From contig JAUCBJ010003383.1 of the NCBI GenBank assembly GCA_032718475.1, positions 124,001-188,000 of the forward strand: a DNA stretch of 64,000 nucleotides, in the 5' to 3' direction. Source of the DNA: Nemertoderma westbladi (taxonomy: Eukaryota > Xenacoelomorpha > Nemertodermatida > Nemertodermatidae). Positions 33,781-42,356 of the stretch are shown here, piece after piece; within the stretch, counting starts at the first letter, position 1, and every line of letters starts with the position of its first letter. The translations under genes were made by a program, and so were the position numbers. Below the pieces are notes generated by a model. That model did no database searches and was not told the origin of the DNA. It saw nothing but the letters and a program-made list of their open reading frames with translations.

Positions 33781-36018
33781 ACTACTACTACTAGGTCGAG
33801 CGAACTCGGACAGTGGAAATGAGATCCTTCCAGGCTTCCCGATTCTCCATAGTTGTCGCAATTTCGTTTCTCCCAAGTTCAGTATCCCTTTCAATTTGAT
33901 CTATATATGTTATGGCAGGTCGTCCACGACTACGCTTTCCATGAGTTGGTTGCCAGAGAAGTAGATCTGGTATGACCTCGTCTTTACTTCGCCAGCAGTG
34001 CCCACTGAATCTTAATCTGCATTCGCGGAGGATGGTTGATACAGGTGGTATTGTACCATAAAGCTCGGCGTTTGTCATGTGTTGTCTCCAGCTGATGTTT
34101 AGGGCTGCCCTTAGTAGTCTTGTGTAGCAACCATCAATTCGTTGTTCAAGTGATTTAGTCAGTGTCCAGGTCTCACCCCTGTATAAAAATACACTTTCCA
34201 CTGTGGCTCGAAAGAACTTGGTCTTCAGGTGCCTGGAGAGATCTGATTTCCAGATGGTATCCATTTTTGATAGAGCTACCCAAGCCTTTGCTTTCCTAAC
34301 TTCTATGTCCTTTTTGCTACTCTCTATCCATGATCCAAGGTACTGGAAGTCATCGACCTTCCTTAGTTGATTATTATCAATGGTTGTCAAGTTTCCATCA
34401 ACATTAAAGGTCATGAATTCGGTCTTGGAAGCATTTATATGCAATCCAACCTCCTTAGCAGCCCTCTCCACTTTATTTAGTAGAAGCTGTGCATCTGCTA
34501 TCGTATTAGAGAGCAGGGCGATGTCATCCGCAAAGTCGGTGTCTGTGACTGTAGTTGCCGGATATCTACTACTTCTGCGTTCTTGAAGTGTGAATCCCAG
34601 ATCTTCACCCTTTGTGGCCGTCCTCATTGCGTAATCCAGCACAATTACAAATAGTAATGGTGCTAATGTGTCACCTTGCAGTACGCCAGCCAGGATTGAG
34701 AAAAACTCAGTTTCACCATCTGGTGAGAGTACCTGCGCTTCTGTGTCACAATATAGCAATCCAATGCCAGCAACAATTACTTCTGGTATTCCATAAGCTC
34801 CTAGGATTTCAAGCATTTTACCTCTATGGATGGAGTCGAATGCCTTCTTGAAGTCCACAAAAGTCATGACTGCGGGGAGATTCTTTGACTTAATTCCTTC
34901 AATCAGTCTCCGTAGTGCAAGTATCTGAGCTATTGTTGATCTACTTGGTCGAAATCCGTTTTTGCTCTTACGCAGTAGTTTCTCTATGTGAGGCCTAATC
35001 CTATATAGAATCATTTTATTGTATATTTTGGCAGCTACCACAAGCAGACAGATCCCACGATAGTTTGTTGGTATTCCGAGGTCTCCTTTCTTGGTGAGAG
35101 GCTTTAGTTGACCTTTAGTCCAAATTGGTGGTGGCTTTTCCCCTTTTAACATCCGGTTGCAAACATTCAATAATGGTCTATTTAGCACTCCGGTTTTCCA
35201 TACCTCCGCTGGGATTTCATCTAATCCACTCGCTTTATTATTGGACATGCTTTTAATGCTTCTTTGGAGTTCGGCAGGTGTGAAGTCCCCTGTTTCTATA
35301 GGTAGTGTCTTGTCATATATTTTCCTTGTAGGGCTGACCTCGATGTTTGGTGGCTGCCCAAGCAAGTTGCTGAAGTGATTTTTCCACTTCCCAACACGTT
35401 CTTCAGGACTATCGGCTTTGAGGCGCCCCTTTGCACAACTTTTCCGACCAGATACCTCATTTACAGTTTGCCAGGTAAGTCTTGATTGTTGCTGTATGTG
35501 AGTAGTTGTAATTGCTTCAGTTTTATCCTGTATGTACTTTTCCTGGCTGATGTTGTAGGCCAATTTAAGATCGTCCTTCGCTTTCTCAACCTTGTTAATG
35601 TTTTCGGTTGTTGGTTGTTCGGTTTTAACTTTGTAGGCTATCTTAAGATCTTCTCTCTTACAAGTAACCTCAGAGTTTTGCCATGGCACATACTGTTTTC
35701 GTTTAGGTTTCTGGGGGATATGCCTCTTAGCTGATTCCTTGTGGGCTGTTATTATATTCTGGTATATTGAATCGGTGGATTGGTCTTCATCCATTGACTG
35801 AAGTGCTTCAAAGCGGTTTTGAACTTCTACTGTATAAGCTTCCTTTACAGCATTGTCAGTTCTGAGTTTCTCCCAGTCATAGTTGATTTGCTTGCTTGTC
35901 CTGGGTTTGCTGGCTCTCAAACTGAGTCTGATCTCTGCAGTCACAATTCTGTGGTCCGAACCAATTAGGTTGAACGAGCTGTCGTATTGAATCGAATTCG
36001 TGGCGTAAGCATACTCAA
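33781..36018 (-). mobile_element. LINE (APE-type, RTE-like) with intact RT frame, 5'-truncated
   Basis: The element runs leftwards. It starts inside the endonuclease domain at about 36018 (frame open with FNLIGSDHRIVTAEIRL, the terminal SDH box) and ends in a (TAG)4 tail at 33781-33793. The first TAG of the tail is the stop codon. The rest of the endonuclease is missing, as usual for incomplete target-primed reverse transcription. A relative with the same tail lies at 49278-52380. Confidence 0.85.
33791..35944 (-). CDS. LINE ORF2 protein, RT and C-terminal part, 717 residues
   Basis: Reverse transcriptase that copies the element RNA at a nicked target site. Residues 1-10 are the end of the endonuclease. 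Residues 25-190 are a Lys-rich linker. RT fingers start at about 220 (MSNNKASGLDEIPAEVW). Motif A is FVDFKKAFDS (362-371, catalytic D364), motif B is QGDTLAP (423-429), and motif C is FADDIALL (471-478, catalytic D473/D474). The thumb contains FQYLGSWIE. The C-terminus has RLRFSGHCWRSKDEVIPDLL and RSRGRP, common in RTE-type elements. All catalytic residues are present and the frame is unbroken, so truncation is recent. The ATG is only the first Met after the truncation; the natural start lies further upstream. Confidence 0.85.
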   Translation of the reverse strand: MTAEIRLSLRASKPRTSKQINYDWEKLRTDNAVKEAYTVEVQNRFEALQSMDEDQSTDSIYQNIITAHKESAKRHIPQKPKRKQYVPWQNSEVTCKREDLKIAYKVKTEQPTTENINKVEKAKDDLKLAYNISQEKYIQDKTEAITTTHIQQQSRLTWQTVNEVSGRKSCAKGRLKADSPEERVGKWKNHFSNLLGQPPNIEVSPTRKIYDKTLPIETGDFTPAELQRSIKSMSNNKASGLDEIPAEVWKTGVLNRPLLNVCNRMLKGEKPPPIWTKGQLKPLTKKGDLGIPTNYRGICLLVVAAKIYNKMILYRIRPHIEKLLRKSKNGFRPSRSTIAQILALRRLIEGIKSKNLPAVMTFVDFKKAFDSIHRGKMLEILGAYGIPEVIVAGIGLLYCDTEAQVLSPDGETEFFSILAGVLQGDTLAPLLFVIVLDYAMRTATKGEDLGFTLQERRSSRYPATTVTDTDFADDIALLSNTIADAQLLLNKVERAAKEVGLHINASKTEFMTFNVDGNLTTIDNNQLRKVDDFQYLGSWIESSKKDIEVRKAKAWVALSKMDTIWKSDLSRHLKTKFFRATVESVFLYRGETWTLTKSLEQRIDGCYTRLLRAALNISWRQHMTNAELYGTIPPVSTILRECRLRFSGHCWRSKDEVIPDLLLWQPTHGKRSRGRPAITYIDQIERDTELGRNEIATTMENREAWKDLISTVRVRST

Positions 36019-36281
36019 ATTATAAATATTTATGACGAGTAAGGGTCTTGAGCCACGGCTAATATAAAATATTGTTAGTTTACCATATACTGTAGCTATT
36101 TCACGCTTCCCGCGCGTCTTCAGTGTTATATTATTTTAAATACAATATGAATAAAATTTAACTAAAAAAAAAAATTATGTACAGTAGTTATGACTATTTT
36201 AATTAAGATATTAGCTGTGTAAATGGCAGACCGGTAGAAGAAGTTGAGCATGGTTAGAAATTATATCGGAAATTCATAATG
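36019..36281. other. AT-rich spacer, nothing recognised
   Basis: Lies between the LINE truncation point and the large inverted repeat. Confidence 0.5.
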
Positions 36282-37497
36282 CAAATCAAAATTTAAAATT
36301 AAAGTATTAAATGTTAAAAAAAAATTTAATAAAATTTAAAATAATAATAGTAAATAAAAACTAAACCAATGGTGTACCTTATCCTGCTATTAAGTATAAT
36401 ATCTATAAAAACTTATAAATAAAGGCTAATAAAATAATAAAACAACAGTGATATAGTGCATAAGAATGATATGTATATAAAAACAGATAAAAAAACATCA
36501 GAAATAAAAGCAGTAATAAAATCTTTAAAATTAATGAAATAAAACTAACAGAATGATTGAGTAATACTAACTACGCTATAGGGTAAATATCCAGAGGGGC
36601 CAGCTATACAAAAAGCAAATAGCAGCTGTATGTCTGGAGTTGAAATTATCATAAAGACGGGCATGTGGGGTGAGTCACATAGTTAGCAAAACAATAAGCT
36701 ATAAAATAAAACAAACTGACTAATACAAAATCCTAAGTAGAATATACAAAACAAAGTTCACATGTTATAAACACCAGTACCTCGAGTTGTGTGAGAACCG
36801 AGGCTATCCGCTGGATTTCCTCCTCTCACTCCATGCATCGAACCCAACACCTCTTGGTCCTGTGCCGATCACGCAGCAGCCGTCTTTACCAACGGAGGCG
36901 GATGGTCCATCAGCACCCCAAAATTAAATAAGACTACATCGAGTGGGCCAAAATACACCTCTTAACATCGCCCCCCACTTAACACTGTAGTTCCCCGTAT
37001 TGGTCTGTACTAAAACATGTGAACTTTGTTTTGTATATTCTACTTAGGATTTTGTATTAGTCAGTTTGTTTTATTTTATAGCTTATTGTTTTGCTAACTA
37101 TGTGGCTCGCCCCACATGCCCGCCAATGATAATTTCAACTCCATTCATACAGCTGTTATTTGCTTTTTGCATAGCTGGCCCCTCTGGATATTTACCCCAT
37201 GGCGTAGTTAGTATTACTCAATCATTCTGTTAGTTTTATTTCATTAATTTTAAAGATTTTATTACTGCTTTTATTTCTGATGTTTTTTTATCTGTTTTTA
37301 TATACATATCATTCGTATGCACTATATCACTGTAGTTTTATTATTTTATTAGCCTTTATTTATAAGTTTTTATAGATATTCTACTTAATAGCAGGATGGG
37401 GTACACCATTGGTTTAGTTTTTATTTACTATTATTATTTTAAATTTTTTTTAAAAAGTTTTACACATTTTAATACTTTTATTTTAAATTTTGATTTG
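36282..37497. repeat. Large inverted repeat (two 485-bp arms, 247-bp spacer)
   Basis: 36282-36766 and 37014-37497 are reverse complements with only a few per cent differences. For example GTGGGGTGAGTCACATAG on the left faces the complement of CTATGTGGCTCGCCCCAC on the right. The spacer 36767-37013 is GC-richer and unrelated; on the - strand it contains GGTTCGATGC, a possible box B. A transcript would fold into a dsRNA hairpin of about 480 bp. It could be two inverted copies of one element or a fold-back element. Confidence 0.9.
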
Positions 37498-37522
37498 AGT
37501 TAGTTTTGGTGCTCTAGTGTCT

Positions 37523-37600
37523 GTTGTTTCGGACCTCCGTCCCATTCGGACCTCCGTCCCATTCGGACCTCCGTCCGATTCGGACCTTCGTCCTGGAACC
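37523..37600. repeat. 17-bp tandem repeat TTCGGACCTCCGTCCCA
   Basis: Four tandem copies, the last two with variants. It is the same family as the cluster at 33090-33365, so this motif brackets the LINE and the large inverted repeat. Confidence 0.8.
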
Positions 37601-37971
37601 AATTCGATTGGACATTTGTCAAGTTCCCCCCTCCAAATAAATAAATTTAAATAAATAAAAAAAATATAAATATCCTCTAAATAAATATATCAAATCGATC
37701 TATTTTCAAACATAAGTCCCCCATTAGGTCACCCTTGGTTGCCCTGGTTAGATCTTATCCTTTTTTTATATTTGTTACGGATTAACAAGATTAATTTACG
37801 ATCCCAATTCTGTGGTTTGACCAGATTCCGGATTTCTTTGGGCACAAGATTTTATTGACTTATGACTTCGATATTTATTATAAATAATATACTTCAAAAA
37901 TATTATTAAATTGTTTGAATTCTACAATTCGCTTTAATTGTAAATAATGTATCATATGACCATTTCAGATA

Positions 37972-38224
37972 GGGGGGGGGGGGGGGAACTGGACGCAATA
38001 TACATTAATCCCTCTCCAGGGGAAATTCGACGCAAATAACAGATGATTACTCTCAAAAATAAAACTGTAACCTGTTCTATTGTGTTTAGTTTATTGTTTT
38101 GGTTAAAATAACCTGCCACTGTAACCTGCTCCTTTCCCTAAATTGAGAATTTAACATTGAGGTGGGATATTAATTCGCCAAGGCGGGTTTTGCGTCCAGT
38201 TTCCCCCCCCCCCCCCCCCCCCCC
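37972..38224. mobile_element. MITE with poly-G/poly-C ends
   Basis: Starts with a G tract then AACTGGACGCAA and ends TTGCGTCCAGTTT then a C tract: terminal inverted repeats of about 14 bp plus homopolymers. The inside shares GGGGAAATTCGACGCAAATAA and TGTTTTGGTTAAAATAACC with 27873-27995 and partly with the MULE MITE at 25012. No clear target duplication. Confidence 0.65.
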
Positions 38225-38776
38225 TGTCTCGACCATTTAATATGAAGTAATACGAAGTAATAAAGTTTCAAACAAATATTAGAAACCTATAAGTCGCCAA
38301 ATATAAGTTCCAAATATATAATATGCTATAAAACAACTGGCTGTTAAAAACATAACGGCTTTAATATTAAACTATGGAATAATAATATAAACTAAAAGGC
38401 GTATTAAATTATTTATCGTCCTAAAAGTATCCTATAATTTAATATATATATTATAATAATACTTTACATTACCGTTATCCTAAATTATAACGCTATAACC
38501 GGACAAATTAGTCTGAAGAATCTTCCTTCAAATAAATAGGTATTACAAATTTGTACTAAATTATTAAAATATAACCTTAAGCATTATGAATTATCCATAA
38601 AAATTAAAATAAAAACTGTAAGGCTTAAGATATAAGGTCCCTTTTCTCGTGGCCAGCCACACAGAAATCAATTACTGTAGATCGCAGATCGCCTCATAAT
38701 TATTGTTTGGTAAAACGCGGAAATAATAATAATTAATAAAGAGTATTTTCTGGTTACGATTGCAACCACAAAGACA

Positions 38777-39280
38777 TTAGCGTAACAGTTGAGTGAGCAT
38801 GTAGGCGACGATTCCTAACATCGTCGGCGATCCAATGACGCCAGAAAACCTATTTCCGCTCGACGGAAGTAGAGCAATCACTCTCGCGGGACCTCCAGTA
38901 CCACTAATTTTTATAGGCAATGCCATTACAAAAGACCCTGTCGCTGGAACTTCCGTAATTTCTTTGCTAACATTTTCTAGAACGAGGATATCAGCTGTTG
39001 CTAGGATCACGTGGCTCAGGAATGTTGTTGATTTACCATAGTCGATAGAAGCCGTATCGATACCTACCATGTTTATCTTTCGTTTTACCAGCAATGTAGC
39101 CGCATCCTGGTGCAGACCAGGAAGAGCTATTTTGGACCCATCGTAATTTTCGTTGATCTCATCGGTTCCCAAGTACTTAAGTCTGTCTGGATAGAACCGG
39201 TGCCAACCTGTTGAAAATAGAACCACACTCCCCTCCGGGATCATTCCGTAATCCGCCTCGAAATCTCGAATGTCGTCCGT
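38777..39280 (-). CDS. Cyclase-family gene exon 2
   Basis: Follows acceptor TTTCTTAG. Reads TDDIRDFEADYGMIPEG through KISGTGGPARVIALLPS to a Leu-rich tail and a stop at 38777-38779. Confidence 0.85.
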   Translation of the reverse strand, partial: TDDIRDFEADYGMIPEGSVVLFSTGWHRFYPDRLKYLGTDEINENYDGSKIALPGLHQDAATLLVKRKINMVGIDTASIDYGKSTTFLSHVILATADILVLENVSKEITEVPATGSFVMALPIKISGTGGPARVIALLPSSGNRFSGVIGSPTMLGIVAYMLTQLLR

Positions 39281-41263
39281 CTAAGAAATTATTTAATATT
39301 CATATAATATATTATTTATATTTATCAAAAATAAATTAATAATTATACCAACAAGTTTGTGAGAAATTCATTTAATAAAAAAGTGATCCATAATGTATCC
39401 TTCCTATACATTCTGTAAACCTACTGTACTGCGTAAAATATTATCACTACACATCTCTACACACTACCCTAATGGATAACCGCTGAAAATGAGCATCGCT
39501 CCTTGCGCTGCTCATTATCAAATTAGAGTAATGTGTTTTTCACTTTATTGCGAATTTGAATTATCAAGGTGCAAAAGTGGTGAAAACGGACAAATATTGC
39601 AAAGTTTCATTCAATTTTATAAACATCTTCAACTTCAGCTCGGAAGTGGCAAGTTGAGACGAAGAGGATTTTAAATTTTCAAAACAAAAAAAACAATACA
39701 TCCATGGATCCTCCCACATTGTCAATCTTAGGATCTTTCGTGCCCCATCGATGAGTTATACGTGGTACACGCCATCAAACTACACAATGAGTAGTTCTCA
39801 ACGGATCTATTTGATCGCACGTCTTGAATTTTGCACAAATCCTACAGCACTGACGTCATGATGTTGGAATGGGGCGATGTGACCTACACATTTTGTGCAA
39901 TCAATTTGTGAAATAAATAACTTTTTTCAAGCAACCTTTGGTTCTACGTTCTACCCCCTATAAGTTTATTCTTTCATTGTTTATTCGAATGAGATAGAGT
40001 AAGATTGACTACATGGGATCCAAAGAAGTTTATTTTTTCCAAATATGATATGGAAGATTTACCCAATTTCTCCCAGTTGAGGTTTTGAAGGTGATGGGAT
40101 GGGTGATGATGTTTATGAAACTGAATAAAACTTTGCAATTAAATTTTAAAAATTCTGTAACTTTTTGCAACAATTCAAATTCCAAAAAAATTTAAAAATT
40201 AAAATATAAAGATGTCCACCCTGGTATCCATGACGTATTAATGAAACTCTTTTATTTAGTGGCATCCTGGCTCCCGTTAGTTTCGGTGTCCGGACAATTG
40301 TGACTTGGACAATTGCGACCCATGATTTTAGATAAATTGTCCGGGTCGCAATTAGCCTTGCCTACTGTGCGTATATTGTTAACATTGTTCAAGCACTATT
40401 TAATGGTTTTACTGTTGTTTGTTTTGAATAATTATATTTAATTATTTTTTTTACTAGATATACAATTTTTGAAATCTATAATGTTGTATAACTAATTTTA
40501 TAAGATTATAATGATCCATGATTTACATTAGATCGTTTTATTTTATCTGGGTTCGGACAATTGTGACCCGGACAATTGCAACCCGGACAATTGCAACCCG
40601 GACGATTGCGACCCGGACAATTGCGACCCATGATTTTTGAAAAACTTGCTGGGTCGCAATTAATTGTCCGGGTCGCAATTGTCCTAACTCCTTTTTTATA
40701 TACAGTATTCAACATAAAATATCCAGCGATATCACTAGTCAACAAATATAATTAATTTAACATAAATTAACATTTAGGTCAGTATCCTATGTATATATAT
40801 ATAATACAATATGCCCGAGTATTTACATTTAGCCTACATTCTACATACATTTAATACTCACTGAAATGAGATAATCCCCATTATCTCCAACTTTCTCTGT
40901 TACATTAACAACTACAGCTGGACCCATTAGCTTCTCCATTTCCATGGCGTCTAGACGTGGTTTCCCCTTTACGAAATGATTCAGGCCGTCCATGTGGGTG
41001 CTTATGTGTTCGGGGGTAAAGAATTTACCGGTCTCGTAGAATAAATCCTCAGGCTTAATATCATCAGGGTTGGTGCTGGTGCGTGTCCACTTATACAGTT
41101 CAATGTTGTTTGGCCAAGCGACGGATTTTTCGTTCAACGAATAGGATAAATCTATTGTCCTCGATGGTTGGAACGTAAACGAGCCGTCGTTATCACTGAC
41201 GATTTGGGATGTACCTAGTTGCCAGGTCAGTGATGTGAGCAACAAATAAAGTAGGGTATTCAT
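38777..41263 (-). CDS. Secreted cyclase-family (kynurenine-formamidase-like) hydrolase, 2 exons
   Basis: Exons 41263-40862 (134 codons) and 39280-38777 (167 codons plus stop) join in phase 0 to a 301-residue protein of the putative cyclase family (Pfam PF04199), metal-dependent hydrolases acting on cyclic amides and related substrates. Residues 1-19 (MNTLLYLLLTSLTWQLGTS) are a signal peptide, so secreted or lumenal. The fold start is RTIDLSYSLNEKSVAWPNN. The metal site HISTHMD gives H86, H90 and D92 with NHF after it; the common HxGTHxDxPxHF has G and P replaced by S and L. GPAVVVNV, the lid PEGSVVLFSTGWHRF and GIDTASIDYG follow the family order. The C-terminus is hydrophobic. True substrate unknown. 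A second copy of exon 2 lies at 54607-55065. Confidence 0.85.
40285..40690. repeat. GGACAATTGCGACCC repeats in cyclase intron
   Basis: A 15-bp unit built around CAATTG is tandemly repeated (five copies at 40553-40627). Inverted copies (GGGTCGCAATTGTCC) lie at 40335-40352 and 40650-40685, and direct ones at 40291-40322. The architecture resembles the GAAGGTCCGAATG cluster at 33 kb with a different unit. Confidence 0.75.
40862..41263 (-). CDS. Cyclase-family gene exon 1 (signal peptide and metal site)
   Basis: Start ATG at 41261-41263. The exon ends after DYLIS at donor TTCA|GTGAGT. It carries the HxxxHxD metal ligands. Confidence 0.85.
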
Positions 41264-41857
41264 TTTATTACTCTTTCAGTAGTTATCCTGACTTTCTGTG
41301 AGTAAATATTCATTAATTTCCGTAATTCAAATTAGCCTCTATATTATTATCTATGAAATCCTAATAAAAAATTTTCGTTTCAAAATTGAGGTATTTATTG
41401 TTCTGAGAATATTGTTTGTTAAATTTCTATTTAAATAAGCCAGAATTGCACAATTTCACAATATGACTATATTATTTACTTATAATCTAACAACTTATTG
41501 TTATTTACTTGGAAATCAATATAAATAAGCAAAATAAATCAGTAAACTCATCTATATATTACTATTAGTAAATGGGGTGAAATTGTTTGGAACATTACCA
41601 ACATTTTATATTACTCCCCAACGCTATAAAGTTTGATATTGTTATATTAATAAAATTTGTAAAAGCATTCAGTAATCATCGCTATTGGCCTTCACACGCA
41701 GAATGAAATGCATTTATGACAAATTGGCAAACCGTGCTAAATCCAGTTTGGTTTACTTCTCATCTTAATCTTAATTCCTCCATTCGGAAGGCTATAACTG
41801 TGTGACCTCTTTTTATTGTTTAGCGTTGTATTATCCCCCGGATTAAAACCCTTTGTT
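41264..41857. other. Upstream of cyclase gene; nothing recognised
   Basis: AT-rich. Contains the 5' flank of the cyclase gene; no clear promoter element can be named. Confidence 0.4.
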
Positions 41858-42330
41858 GCACTTGTGGGGCGAGCGAAGAAAGTAAGCGAGCTTAGCATAC
41901 CTCTACTATCTAACGAGCTCATTGATTTCATTTGATTTGAGCATACAGGTACCACTAACTCAATCGGGGTGTCTGTTGTTCTGTTGATCTGTTGTGTCCA
42001 ATTTTAAACGTTAATAACTCAGCCAAATGTTAATGAAATTTAACCAAACTTGGTACACATGTAGTCTGGCCAAAGTTTAGAAATTTTCCAAGTTGAATTT
42101 CCGCGTGGCCTTCGAGAAGCTAAGATAATAGCAGTTAATTAGTTAATTAAGTTGATTAGGGTAAAAACAGCAATTTCAACCTGCCTCCTTAAAGGATATT
42201 AATTATTTTCTAGTATAAGATTTAAATAAATATACTTAAAAGTTGCACAGCTGTAATCCCCATATACCATTCCATTATAGTTTTTAATTAGTTCAAGAAA
42301 TTTGCTTTAAGAAATGTGTTTTTAATTGAT
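41858..42330 (-). repeat. Dispersed repeat family A, copy 3 (near full length)
   Basis: Complement of the 1790-2200 block over its whole length, plus an inserted segment of about 48 bp between two copies of GTATGCT/GGTATGC. It abuts the start of the satellite. Confidence 0.75.
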
Positions 42331-42356
42331 GTAAACGTAATTAAGTTAAAGCGATG

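Noticed and set aside
40506-40745. Cys/Gly/Asn-rich 79-codon frame
   Set aside because: Encoded by the 15-bp GGACAATTGCGACCC repeats; not a gene.
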